From Coenobita brevimanus (Eukaryota > Arthropoda > Malacostraca > Decapoda > Coenobitidae), in assembly GCA_032717465.1 (NCBI GenBank), contig CM064663.1:13809989-13873988 (forward strand): a stretch of DNA of 64,000 nucleotides, written 5' to 3'. The notes beneath the pieces were generated by a model. The model did not search any database and had not been told where the DNA came from. It saw only the letters and a list, made by a program, of their open reading frames with translations. Position 1 is the first letter of the stretch, and each line of letters begins with the position of its first letter. Below are positions 41,849-52,365 of this stretch, in pieces. The translations under genes and the position numbers were made by a program.

Positions 41849-42160
41849 TCAAGCATGAAAAGGAAGAGGATATGCATCCCAGGAGACGATGTTTAATTTT
41901 GCACAAAAAACTGTGGGCAAGGAAATGAAGTGACGTTGCTGGAATAGTGTGTCGTCTCCTGTCACTATGCTCGTCCTCCAGGATGTGGTTCCGAGCTGAC
42001 GTATTCTCTGACAAGCTTTGGCATCCACTTTTCTCTCCTGCTGCCAGCGCTGAATCCATTTGTAAATCGAGGAGACACTTGCACCAGTCTCCAGGGCAAT
42101 GTCTTTCACCGATACGCCTTCCAGCCACATCCTCACTATATGCAAACGATCTGCCATCAC
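41849..42160 (-). CDS. Helix-turn-helix ORF, transposase-like N-terminus
   Basis: 103 codons starting MMADRLHIVRMWLEGVSVKD and continuing IALETGASVSSIYKWIQRWQ. The first 45 residues form a homeodomain-like helix-turn-helix of the type found at the N-terminus of Tc1/mariner, IS630 and related transposases (helix, turn at GVSVKDIA, recognition helix SVSSIYKWIQRW). After residue 45 the sequence (QERKVDAKACQRIRQLG) loses resemblance, and the remainder, rich in aromatic and hydrophobic residues, may be out of frame. No DDE domain follows. It could be a transposase exon, a domesticated DNA-binding exon or a relic. No terminal inverted repeats were found around it. Confidence 0.45.
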   Translation of the reverse strand: MMADRLHIVRMWLEGVSVKDIALETGASVSSIYKWIQRWQQERKVDAKACQRIRQLGTTSWRTSIVTGDDTLFQQRHFISLPTVFCAKLNIVSWDAYPLPFHA

Positions 42161-42327
42161 AGATGGGTAGAGGATTAGACGCTTACGAATTTACTTTACA
42201 GTGTCAGACAAAATACTTATGCAGCGTTATTAATGTGCTAAGGTATGATGCAAAAATTAATTTAAAATAAACAATCATTAATTTCTTGTACGATCTTGTG
42301 ATGTTGGAATAACAGCAATACATATTT

Positions 42328-42328
<1 letters not shown>

Positions 42329-42367
<39 letters not shown>

Positions 42368-42368
42368 A

Positions 42369-42415
<47 letters not shown>
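42329..42415. repeat. Compound (CT)n(CA)n microsatellite
   Basis: CT to 42364, a short ACAG linker, then CA to 42415. It lies just beyond the 3' end of LINE copy G. Confidence 0.95.
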
Positions 42416-42417
<2 letters not shown>

Positions 42418-42449
42418 ACTTAAAACTGTCCTTCTGCTGTAGAAAATAA

Positions 42450-43924
42450 CGCCTGCCATACTCACTAGGATGGTGTGTTTCTCACTGTCTTTGGTGCCAA
42501 CGTGTGTGACTGTGCAGACCAATGCTGGATCCACAAAATTTACCCCACAGTCGACACATCACATCCTAGTTTGATGGGAGAACTCTGTTTTGGTTGTGCC
42601 TCCATTGTCTACGCCTTTCTCAGGCCAGTTTCCGTTCTTCAGGATGAATTGTTCCTTCGCTCCAGAGGGCTTGTCATTGTTCTTTGTCCGAGGTATTGGT
42701 GTCAAGATCTTTTAGTATGATGTTGCATTTCTTCAAAGTTGTCCTTATATGATCATTATATTTTTTCTTCTGTCCCCCTGGGTTGTGACGTGCTGCAGGG
42801 AGTTGGCCATACAGAACCTGGCTTGGAAGTGGTGCTCTGGCATGTGGAACACGTGTCCGACCATTTAAAAAATTAAGGACTTCATGGTATCTATGCTGGT
42901 TGACTTTGCCCACTGGAGGATTTGTAACTGAGGGACTTTATCATCCCCTTTGAATCCTAGGATGCATTGTACGTACTGCATGTGAAATGACTCAAGCTGT
43001 TTGATATGAAGCTTGTTGGTAGTCTAGAATTAAGTTCCGTATAAGAGAGTGGAGAGGCATACAGATATATATACTGAAACCTTCCTCTCGATACTCAGGT
43101 TGACACATTCAAAGACACTGGGTCTGAGACGTCCAGAAAAAGCCGAGACGTGGTTGATTCCTGCAAAGACTTTTGCATCAATGTTATGTTTATCTGGGAA
43201 CACACATCCAAGGTAGGTCAAATTCCCCACCTGTTTTACATTTTAGTTCCTTATCTGAAATGTATGTGGCTATGCTAGGTAGTTACTCTGATATATTTTT
43301 CTGTTGTACTGAGATTCAGAATCCCATTGCATGGTATATATTAGAAATGATGGCAATAATCTGTCGTAGGGATTCTGCGGTATGTTTAAGGATAGCATAG
43401 CTCTCAGCTCTAGGAAAGAAGTCTTTCACTGTTACTGAAGACGCCTGAGATTAAATAAGTTACCGTCTAGACGGAAATGGATTTTTATTAAATCACCAGG
43501 ATTCATTTGTTGGTGACTTAAAAGGGCGACTGCAGTGAGACAGATGTTGAAAATGACAGGAGCCAGGACACAGCCTTGCTTTATCACCATGTCTACTTTG
43601 ACGGGCTCAGATTTGCTCCCACCTATGGACACACGAACATTCATGTTGTCATGTAGCCTTTTCAGGATGGTAAAAAGTTTGTCTTCAACTCCGAATTTTG
43701 AAAGAGCGTTCCATAAAAGTTCTCTGTTGTCAATGTCAAGTACTTTTGCAAGATCAGCACTCGTAAATGCAATATATATACAATTCACAGTTCTGCTCCT
43801 GGCATTTCTCTTGTATCTGTCTGGCAACAAAGATCATAAGATCATATCACAGGAACTTTTTTCCCTGCCAAATCCATGTTGTGTTTGAAGAACTGTTGAC
43901 TCAGTCACATGATTTTTCAGTCTT
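42450..43924 (-). pseudogene. LINE copy G: RT palm, C-terminal domain, zinc-finger-like end
   Basis: 43432-43830 encodes a decayed palm motif (DLAKVLDIDNRELLWNALSK) then RVSIGGSKSEPVKVDMVIKQ and GCVLAPVIFNICLTAV. 43030-43230 gives LTYLGCVFPDKHNIDAKVFA and SVYISVCLSTLLYGT. 42674-42913 gives LYGQLPAARHNPGGQKKKYN and RTTLKKCNIILKDL. The end near 42540 has CVDCGVNFVDPALVCTVTH, a C-x2-C...H pattern resembling the C-terminal finger of this LINE type. Frames change between each block. The FADD box is not visible between 43230 and 43430. It is inactive. Confidence 0.7.
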
Positions 43925-44703
43925 GATTTTTATTTATTTTTTTATGTGAGGAAGAAGGAACCAAAGGCCACGAGGCTGCAATAACTGTTCCCTCCTACAG
44001 AAAAACAAAATACAAGAGAGAGCCAAATTCAAGATCCAATTATTTCGAGATGCCTGCACACACTGCGTTTGAAAGACTGGAGATCATAGGAAGCAGGAAA
44101 TACAGACAGAGGGAGACAGTTCCAGAGTTGACCTGTTGCATAAATGAAGGACTGGGAGTAACGGTTAACTCTTGCATTAGAGAGTTGGACAGAAAAGGGG
44201 TGAGAGTTTGCTGCTAGACGGGTGCTACGCGCCAGTCGTAGAGGTGGAGGAATGCAAGCAGACAGTTCAGAGGAGCAGTGACCATTGAAGTAGCGATAGA
44301 AAAGAGATAGAGATGCAACAGTGCGGCGAAGAGACAGAGGTTGAAGGGAATCAGTAAGAGGAGGAGAGTTAATGAGACAAAAAGCCTTTGACTCCACCCT
44401 ATTGAGAAGAGCTGTATGTGGGGAACCTCCCCACACAAATGAAGTTGTACTACACACAGGGGAGGATAAAACCCGTGTATAGAGTCAACATTTGTGCAGA
44501 GGTTAAGAAGGAAAGGAGTCGGCTTAGCACATCTAATCTCTTAGATGCCGATTTTACAAGAGATGTAATATGATCTTTCCAAGACAAGTCCCGAGTAAAT
44601 GACACCCCAACCAAGTTCAAGGATGATGCAGGATTAAGCTGAATATTATTAAACATTAGTGGGTACACCTGTGGAAGATTTTGTCGGGTTGATAGGTGTA
44701 AGA
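43925..44703 (-). mobile_element. Jockey-like LINE 3' end nested inside copy G
   Basis: Minus-strand fragment encoding STRQNLPQVYPLMFNNIQLN, SSLNLVGVSFTRDLSWKDHI, a GFILPCVCSTTSFVWGG-type block, VESKAFCLINSPPLTDSLQP and NARVNRYSQSFIYATGQLWN. It ends with an A-rich tail (AAAAAAATAAATAAAAATC) at about 43925-43945. It is the same family as 32949-35560. On each side copy G continues, from the codons for SKVLAKIML to those for KNHVTESTV, so this is an insertion. Confidence 0.75.
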
Positions 44704-45199
44704 TAACATTATCTTGGCTAGTACTTTGCAAGCATCACACCAGGAGGGAGATAATTCTACTGTTGTCACAATTTGAGCAGTCCCATTTCTTCTTCTAGAT
44801 GGTTACAGTATCAGAAATACACCATTCAGATGGAATTTGTTCTTTATTCCAGGTATTCAGAATGAGATTATCAAGGCACTGGTGGACTAACAGGCCACCC
44901 TCAATGGTTAATTCAGATGGTATTCCATCAGTGCCTGCGTTTTTTATTTTTTTTATACATCGGATGGCCTGAACAGTTTCTGCAAGTGTAGGTTGGACAT
45001 TGAGACCTGCTGCTTGAGGAGCATTTGGGATGTCATGAAGGATATTGTGCTCCCTGGGTTTCTTCGATTCAGTAAGGTGTTGAAGCGTTGTCCCAATCTT
45101 TCTTGGATTGCTTCCTTGTCTTTCAGGCTCTCTCCCTCGGGTGAATGTATAGTGTCTGTGTTGTGTTGCGTTCGGACTTGTAGAATCCAGGTTCGTCAC
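44704..45199 (-). pseudogene. LINE copy G: RT N-terminal part
   Basis: 44795-45199 is open. It contains HDIPNAPQAAGLNVQPTLAE, VQAIRCIKKIKNAGTDGIPS (the K-GKAPGIDGIP-like motif) and WNKEQIPSEWCISDTVTI. Beyond a stop, decayed codons give CDNSRIISLL and ASKVLAKIML to the Jockey-like insertion. It corresponds to the RT fingers. Confidence 0.7.
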
Positions 45200-45394
45200 A
45201 TATATCAGTTAGTCTTTGCAGCTCTTTTGCTTGTTCAGTTCACCAATTTTTCTCCATGTCAGGCAGCCTCCTCTGAGTTTCATTTATAAGATCGTTGAAT
45301 TCAGTTTTTAGGGTTAGGGTTGAGCCAACCAGTTGTTATGTGCTCTATTCTTCATTGCAAGAAGGTAATGTATGTCCTCAGCATGATCATCAAA

Positions 45395-46310
45395 CTAGTC
45401 ATTATGGCAGTGGGTGAAGAGGTCTAAGGTTCCTTCTGCCGTGCCGTGAAGCATTGTCTTAATGTTCGGCCATTCTGTGTCTAGGTTTGTTGCGTTGTTG
45501 CTTAGGTCAAGTGGTGGGTATTGAGAAAGCGTGTATGTAATAGTCCTGGGGACGGTATTACAAGTTACTGCATCCATTAAAATAGTAAAGTTTAGATTCT
45601 TGGAGGATGGTGTACGGTGCATTTGTGGGTGTATGACTAGTTGTAGATTGGTGAGTATAAGGTTATGATCTGTTGAGACCTCAGTATCTCTCATAGATTG
45701 GGTTATAAGAACTCTTTGATATCGTTCCCTTATACCGACATAATCAATTAGGTGCCTGTGTCTAGATCGTGGTCTCTTTTGTTTATTCTTAAGTGGAGAA
45801 ATGGCGTTGGTGATGACCAGATTCTGTTATGAGTATAATGAAAGCGGTATAACGCCATCGTTGTTAATGTTACCAGCTCCATAGAGGCCTCTAATGGCTT
45901 GCCAGAGGTGTTTATCTTTTCCTATTCTGGCATTAGAATCTTCAAGCACGATGAGCTTGTTATTATGTGGTATTGGGGAAACGGTAGCATCCAGAGAGTC
46001 GTTAAAGGAATCTTTGCCGGCATTCTTAGAGTCAGGCGCTGGTGCATAGGCACTGAAGAGTGATATATACTGGCTTTAGAGAGTGGTTTATGCTAGCACA
46101 TCAGGGTCTCTGATATACCCACAGATGAATCTTGGATCTTCTATAGTAAGTTGGCTGAGTATCCTCTCCACAAATAAGATGTAGGTTGCCCTCTCCTGAG
46201 AGTCGAGTCTCAGGTACAGCAGCAGTGTCAGTCTATTATCGTTTCGGTTCATGGGCAATAAAGGCAGTCTTATGGTGTGGTCCTGGGTCTTCATCAGAAT
46301 CAAGCATGGT
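45395..46310 (-). pseudogene. LINE copy G: endonuclease
   Basis: 46088-46303 has DNRLTLLLYLRLDSQERATY. About 45800-46075 encodes SLFSAYAPAPDSKNAGKDSF, LIVLEDSNARIGKDKHLWQA and LVITNAISPLKNKQKRPRSR. About 45700-45780 has HRHLIDYVGIRERYQRVLIT. 45395-45694 starts MRDTEVSTDHNLILTNLQL, the S-DH catalytic motif written STDH. GDSN is altered to EDSN. Several stops separate the parts. This would nick DNA. Confidence 0.7.
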
Positions 46311-46789
46311 CAGTATATTCCTGGTAGCAAGTCACTGAGATTCTACTAGTTCTTCGACCTTAGTGTGGAATGCTTTGATAAACGCGGTTATCTGCCCAGA
46401 TGTTGAGAAGCAAATGTTTAGGTTACCTTTTCTAAACCCCTCCCCATCAGATTAAGCAGCTGCATATCTATTTCTGTCTGCTTATTCGCACTGGATGCTG
46501 CTGAAGGTATGGGATGCTTCTACTGTATGTCATCATGCAAGCAACCACTTCGCCAATGCCGTCAGTGTGCGGGACTCGAACTAGCGACTTGCACCCACAT
46601 CCACGACCTGTCACTGTAATCGTATCCTGTAGCCAAAGGCCATTGATCATTGGATTAAATGGGAGGTGAATATAGCAGTAGGTTTGTGCAATGAAAACAT
46701 TTGATGTGGTGGTGAGAGTGTGCAGTCCTACTGCCACATTACTTGGCCCTTCTTTGCCTGTGATAGTGGCAAGAAGATTCACCAAGACT

Positions 46790-47072
46790 ATCTACCGATC
46801 AGGGTTGCAGGAGTCTGCCGGGAGTTCTGTCTCGAGCCCTGCCTTCTGGAGGACATCACTCACGAATTTCACATTCGGGGTTTACTCCCGTAGCCTTAAC
46901 CCATCCAAGCGTGGACGGGTAGACCTAGTCTGACCCCTCACTGATGGTCCCTTCAGCATGGGTAACCCAGTCCACCTGTTGAGGTTGGAGGGATCTACCC
47001 CCACTGGCATGGCCCACCAGATTTATGGGGTACACATGCACCCCACCATGACAAGGTGGTTAATGTAGGAGG

Positions 47073-47074
<2 letters not shown>
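46790..47074 (-). other. 5' UTR of LINE copy G
   Basis: The minus strand starts after the (GT)n tract with TAACCTCCTACATTAACCAC then CTTGTCATGGTGGGGTGCAT, and runs through GTCAGACTAGGTCTACCCG. The CTTGTCATGGTGGGG phrase is typical of the extreme 5' end of this kind of LINE, in my recollection. 46468-46785 carries a frame of unknown nature. Confidence 0.45.

Positions 47075-47124
<50 letters not shown>
47075..47124. repeat. (CA)n microsatellite at 5' edge of LINE copy G
   Basis: Perfect tract of 50 bp immediately adjacent to the LINE 5' end. Confidence 0.95.
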
Positions 47125-47126
<2 letters not shown>

Positions 47127-48036
47127 GGCACAAATTTCCATTAACTTCCGCTCTATCCTATGGTTGGAAGATGCTAGACTACAGTAGAAAAACATTAGTG
47201 TACAGTCCACCAGGTTTATGTTCACGTGAGCCAAGGGTTGCAGTTAATACAGTATATACAGTATGGTGTATGCGTATATTCATTTGTATATGCTGATGCA
47301 GATTATCTCATTTTAGTACTCAAGTTCACAAGATCTGAATTTGCCTTAACCCTGAGTATGTTACCCCATCACTGGACTAGTTCCCGAAACTTACCTTACC
47401 TTACAGTAAATTAAAGGTTATTTATATGCAATGCATAATATACTGGAATTAAGAGATAATATTATTGCTGCATTACTATAGAGGAAACAATACCACTATT
47501 ACCTACTCTTTGGTAAAGGATAAGGAAATGTGAGTACACAACCTCTCTATGCCTGTATTTATTCCTGCAGAAACAGATTTACAGATCTTCAGCTTTTATC
47601 CTAAGTCTGACCTGTGATACCCGAGGAAAATAGGACAAGTATATTCCACTCTCTTTGAAAATATCATGCTCCACTAAGGAGTAAATTGTCCTTTTTTATC
47701 TATTTGTACCAAGGTTCTGCACGGGGACGCCTTGGCGCGGTGGCACCTATATGACTGGGTGACTCCACTTCCTGGTTAAACAAACTTTCCTCAGCTAATC
47801 TCCCAATCACTCGAAACGACGATGATGGACATTAGATGAAACGCAGTTTCATCCTGCAGTTCATCGGGTTCTCAGTCAGATGAAGCTGAGGCGACAAACG
47901 CTTAGGCTACAACCTGTCACTTTCGAGGAGCGTGATAAAGCAGTGCTGTTGTATTGATCCAACTCTTAACTCTATACTGCTGCAGAAGGAACACCCCTTT
48001 CTTGAGGGTCGCTGTGTAACTTGCAGATCACTGACT
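47125..48036. other. No gene recognised; two copies of a dispersed repeat
   Basis: 47140-47230 (GGTTGGAAGATGCTAGACTA, then GTACAGTCCACCAGGTTTAT) and 47735-47885 resemble the repeat at 39330-39475. Nothing else is supported. Confidence 0.35.
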
Positions 48037-48061
48037 ACCTATCTATCTATTGCCAGACGCC

Positions 48062-49201
48062 TCAATCCCGTTTGGGGTGGCCACAAACAAATCGCCTCCA
48101 AGTCGCCCTGTCCCCCGCCATTTCACTCCCCTGCTCCCAACTCACACCCCCCTCTCTCATATACCTCTCCACCCCATCCCTCCATCTCATCCTCGGCCTC
48201 CCCCTCCCTCTTCCCCCCTCCACCTCACTCACATACACTCTCTTCGTCAGTCTTTCACCCTCCATCCTCTCCACATGGCCAAACCACCTCAGTGTGTTCC
48301 TCATAACGCTTCCTATCACATCCACATCCACACCACAACGCTCCTTTATATCCTCATTCGTCAGCCTGTCTCTCCACGTGACTCCACAGGCTCCTCTTAA
48401 ATAACTCATTTCCACTGCTCTCACTCTTGACTTGTGTCCTTCCAACAATGTCCAAGCTTCACTTCCATACGTTAGAGTTGGTATCACAATACTGTCATGT
48501 AGTAACTTTTTCACTTCCATGCTCACTTCCCTGTTTCTTATCACGGCTCTCAAGGAACCAGCAACCTTTCTTCCCTGCTGTACCCTTTCAAGCACTTCAC
48601 CCTCCAAACCTCCATCCTTACTGATCACACTACCCAAATACTTAAACGTACTCACATTTTCCAATTCCTCACCATCTAACCTCGCTGTACATTCACTAAC
48701 TTCACCTCTCTCAAAGACCATCACTTTACTCTTCCCTACATTCACCTTTAGGTTCCGTTTCTTACACACTCTCTCAAACTCATCCACCAAGCCTTGCAGC
48801 TCCCCTTCGTCTTCACTCAACAACACAGTATCATCTGCAAACAACAGTACAGGGAGTTTCCAAACACTATCCTCTCTCACCAGGGCCACTCCAACATCCA
48901 CTACCCTACCTTGTACCTCTTTTATTACCCCATCCATGTACAGATTGAACAACCATGGAGACATGACACATCCCTGTTTCAACCCAACTTTCAAAGAGAA
49001 AAATTCACTTAGTTCACCATCCACACGCACTGCAGCCTTCGCACCATCGTACATACTCTTCACAGCATTCAACAACTTCCCATCTACTCCATATATTCTT
49101 AACACTTTCCACAATCCTTGTCTATCCACCCTGTCATATGCTTTCTCCAAATCCATGAAAGCCGCATACAACTTCTTTCCCTTCTCTAGAAACTTTTCCA
49201 T
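48062..49201 (-). pseudogene. RTE reverse transcriptase palm and C-terminal domain, copy D
   Basis: 379 codons from a Met inside the domain; true reading continues from the TAG at 49256 through GGFRKGRGCVDQIFI. It contains AFMDLEKAYDRVDRQGLWKV, LKQGCVMSPWLFNLYMDG, VLLFADDTVLLSEDEGELQG (intact catalytic FADD), FKYLGSVISKDGGLEGEVLE and the C-terminal LRWFGHVERMEGERLTKRVY, ending GHPKRD. It serves as the reference that exposes the frameshift and catalytic change in copy B. Confidence 0.88.
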
Positions 49202-49258
49202 TAAAGATCTAAGAATGAATATCTGATCTACACAACCTCTTCCCTTCCTAAAGCCTCC

Positions 49259-50659
49259 CTATTCTTCTCCAACTAATTTCTCTGTTCTTTCTCTAACTCT
49301 GTCTATAAGTATCCTACCATACACTTTTCCTATTATACTAAGAAGACAAATGCCCCTATGATTACCACACACTTCTTTTTCCCCTTTTCCTTTGTACAAG
49401 GGAATAATTATACGTGACTTCCAATCCTCCGGGAGTCTACCTTCCTCCCAGGCCAATCTGCACATCTTCCACATCCATTCTACTACTATCTCTCCCCTAT
49501 GCTTCAGCATTTCACCACACACTCCATCAATTCCTGGGGCTTTCCCCGATTTAACTTTCTTCATTGCTTCCACAACTTCTATCCTACTGATTTCTTCCTG
49601 TCTTCTCACCTCCCTCCTTCTCCCAGTCATTCCCCAGCCACTTATACTCGCATTACTTCCATCCTCTACGTTCAACAATTCCTTAAAGTGTTCTCTCCAT
49701 CTGCTCACTTTTTCTCCCTTCTCCACTAGTAATCTACCATTTTTATCTTTCACTCCCCTGCTAACTTCACCTCCACCCTGTCTTACTCTTTTCACTTCTC
49801 TCCAGAACATTTTCTTACAGTCCCTCCACTTTACACTCAAATTCGTTCCAAATTCCTCATCCACTCTCTTCTTACTCTCTCTTACTAATCTTTTCACCTC
49901 TCTCTTCCTTTCCACATATAACTCTCTCTTCCGCCTCTCAACTTCTTCCACGCCCCTATTTCTCACCCATTCATTGTATGCTTTCTTCTTTTGTGCCACA
50001 GCCTGTTTCACCTCTTCAGTCCACCACGCTGTTCCTTGCACCCCCCTCCGCCTACTCTTCCTTCCACACACCACATCACATGCTGCACATATTTCTACTG
50101 TAAATATCTTACACACACCTTCCACGTCTCCCATCTGCTCCAATTCATATTTGCCCAATCGTTCCTCCACTTCTCTCTTATACTCTGCCTTTTTCTCATC
50201 CTCTTGTAACCTTTCCACTCTCCTTGCAACTACTCCTTCCTCTCGTCTTTCCCTTCTTCTATTCCTCCATCTCACTTGCATCCTAATTCTGGCCACCACC
50301 AAGTAGTGGTCAGAAAGTCCACTCCCCCAACCTCTATACACTCTTGCATCCTTTACACATCTTCGCATCCTTTCATCCACACACACATAATCAAACATTG
50401 CCTTCCTTTCATTCAGTTCACCACCCACCCTTCTCATCACTCGCCATGTATACCTGTGGATCATTTTATGCCTGAAGAGGGTATTGGCTATCACCAACCC
50501 CCTCCCAGCACAAATGTCCACTAACGCACTCCCATTCTCATCTATCTCGGCAGGCACACCCCACTCACCAACTATTCCATCCACCTTCACATTACCAACT
50601 TTACCATTCATATCACCAATCAAAAACACTCTCTCATTCCTTCCAAACTTTCCATGCAC
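49259..50659 (-). pseudogene. RTE endonuclease C-terminal half, linker and RT fingers, copy D
   Basis: Homology to copy B begins at FGRNERVFLIGDMNGKVGNV. The endonuclease SDH motif (GLSDHYLVVARIRM) is intact. A charged linker (CKKMFWREVKRVRQGGGEVS) leads to the RT motif GKAPGIDGVCGEMLKH and on to RERTEKLVGEE, where TAG replaces a Gln codon (CAG in copy B) at about 49256-49258. The apparent Met at 50659 is not a natural start; it lies just after the frameshift. Confidence 0.85.
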
Positions 50660-51066
50660 ACTTCCACATTTGTCCAGAACTCTTCTCTCACTCTTCTAGC
50701 ACGATCTTGCGTTGGCGCATACACACACACAATCGCCCACATTTGTATTCCAACTTTCAACTTTACCCACACAATCCTTGACCCAACTGATCCATACTGT
50801 CTTATGCTCTTCTTCCATCTTTTACTCACAACTATACACACTCCTTCCTTTGCCCTCTCATTCTCATCTACTCCTGCACATATACCCCATCCATACTCCC
50901 ATTCTTTCACACTTTCTCCTCTCCATTTTGTTTCAGTTATTCCACATTCATCCACTTTCGCACCCTCTAGCACCTGGACAATCTCTCTCTCTTTCACCTC
51001 ATCATTCGCTCCTCTTACATTCCATGTACTCATTACCAAGTCCTTTGTCCGGTCCTGGGTCGTCAT
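50620..51066 (-). pseudogene. RTE endonuclease, N-terminal half, copy D
   Basis: Starts MTTQDRTKDLVMSTWNVRGA and contains ITETKWRGESVKEWEYG and WAIVCVYAPTQDRARRVREE. In copy B the frame continues after CMEK. Here a missing T in a T run near 50644 shifts it, producing a short false tail ending MRECF. The start agrees with copy B and is preceded by the same ACCAAACG context. Confidence 0.85.
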
Positions 51067-51423
51067 CGTTTGGTCAGTCCTTGTCCGCGGCTTCTTGTTT
51101 GTTTTTCAAACTGACGTTTGAAGAAATTAGTTTATCAACTATGGTCCGGTAGGTGAAGAATGGTAGACTATGAACCATCCCTCCCGAGCCCTATGTCCAG
51201 CACATTCAGGCAATTAAAGGTTGACAGATTTCCATTGAAAATAAAATTACTGATTGACTGATATATTTACTGAAAGAAGAGCTTGCGGCGCCACTGCCAG
51301 AGTAAAATTCCAAAATAATTGGAAGATGAATTTCAAATTGAAATAAATCAATGGGCTAGATGCCAAATTTATACAACTGATCGGTGAATACAGTGGCCTA
51401 CTTACACTGTCTGCTGTAGTTTA

Positions 51424-51591
51424 ATGGAGTCAGTCTTGGAGGACGACCCACACGAATTGGCGAACTTCGATATTCCTGAGCCATCAGGGGAGACGCGTGT
51501 CTTGGTTGAAGAGAGACGTATGGAAAAGCCCGTAAGTGTGGATGTTAATATCTGTGAGGTGGAGTCAGGATCCCGTGATTCTGAATTGTGA
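51424..51591 (+). CDS. Possible small exon or ORF, acidic, 55 codons
   Basis: The open frame starts MESVLEDDPHELANFDIPEP, continues SGETRVLVEERRMEK and ends SGSRDSEL. The composition (acidic, varied, no simple repeats) looks protein-like. It is preceded by an acceptor-like TACACTGTCTGCTGTAG and overlaps a donor-like GTGAGT at its stop (51588-51593), so it might be an exon reading on elsewhere. I do not recognise it. It lies between LINE copy D and an AT microsatellite, so it may also be an unrecognised transposon piece. Confidence 0.3.
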   Translation: MESVLEDDPHELANFDIPEPSGETRVLVEERRMEKPVSVDVNICEVESGSRDSEL

Positions 51592-51646
51592 GTGAATGTG
51601 AATGAGGACAATTCAACTGAGCAGACTTTCGTTAGTTTATTCCGTT

Positions 51647-51649
<3 letters not shown>

Positions 51650-51735
<86 letters not shown>
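51650..51735. repeat. (TA)n microsatellite
   Basis: Perfect AT tract of about 86 bp. Confidence 0.95.
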
Positions 51736-51737
<2 letters not shown>

Positions 51738-52365
51738 CTTTATGGATTCTAATTAGACCCCATCATATGGGGGAAAAAGTGATACAGATGATGATGATGA
51801 TAATGATAATGATGAAAATCCTAGTGCATGCAAAATGCGGCAGATCTGCCATAAAATACTGCATTTATCTTCCGTCTGATGACGCCCTTTCAGTGTATTT
51901 GTGTTCTGTCTTAATAATTTAGTTTCAACTTAGACAGGATTTCAAATTGTGATGGAGTTTTTCACTGGTATATCCAGTCAAGGTAGTTTGGAAAATCACT
52001 CCCAGAACTGACCATAATCGTCTGGCGCTGTAAGGAGTGAGTGACTGGTTGATGAACCTGAATAAAAAATGGCGGCGGAACTGATGTGGCACCGGGCAGC
52101 AGTGAAACAGACAATACGATTAAGTAAAAGAAAAAATAAATAAAACACTGAAAGCACTAAACACCAAAACTTGCAAAGGAGTCTGGGAGTTTGCACAAGG
52201 GAGAGGAGCACCCCATCCCTCCCCATAGCTCAAGCATCCTCTCCAACACCGGGCTGTGTTAGGAATAACGTAGAGAAGATGTAACATGAGGGACAGGGTC
52301 AACCCCAATCCGATGGCGTCTTTTTCAGATATATCAGACAATCAGTAAACAGTTTTACTGAAAGC

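Larger units (their letters stand above)
42450..47074 (-). mobile_element. RTE-like LINE copy G with nested Jockey-like tail
   Basis: Minus-strand LINE about 3.85 kb long after removal of a 0.78-kb insertion. Order: 5' UTR (about 46790-47074), endonuclease (about 45395-46310), RT start (44704-45199), nested Jockey-like fragment (43925-44703), RT palm (43432-43924), C-terminal region (42674-43230) and a C-terminal zinc-finger-like end (about 42450-42580). Its family differs from copies A-E. Both ends adjoin (CA)n tracts. It is heavily decayed. Confidence 0.75.
48037..51104 (-). mobile_element. RTE-clade LINE copy D, coding region almost complete
   Basis: Minus-strand sibling of copy B with the same 3' terminus (GGCAATAGATAGATAGGTAG at 48037-48054). 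The 5' end at about 51100 lies just upstream of the ATG, so the 5' UTR with its GTCGTAAAAGG block is missing. Only two simple lesions interrupt an ORF of about 1000 codons, a one-base deletion near 50644 and a nonsense change near 49256. The RT catalytic box is intact (FADD). Confidence 0.9.
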
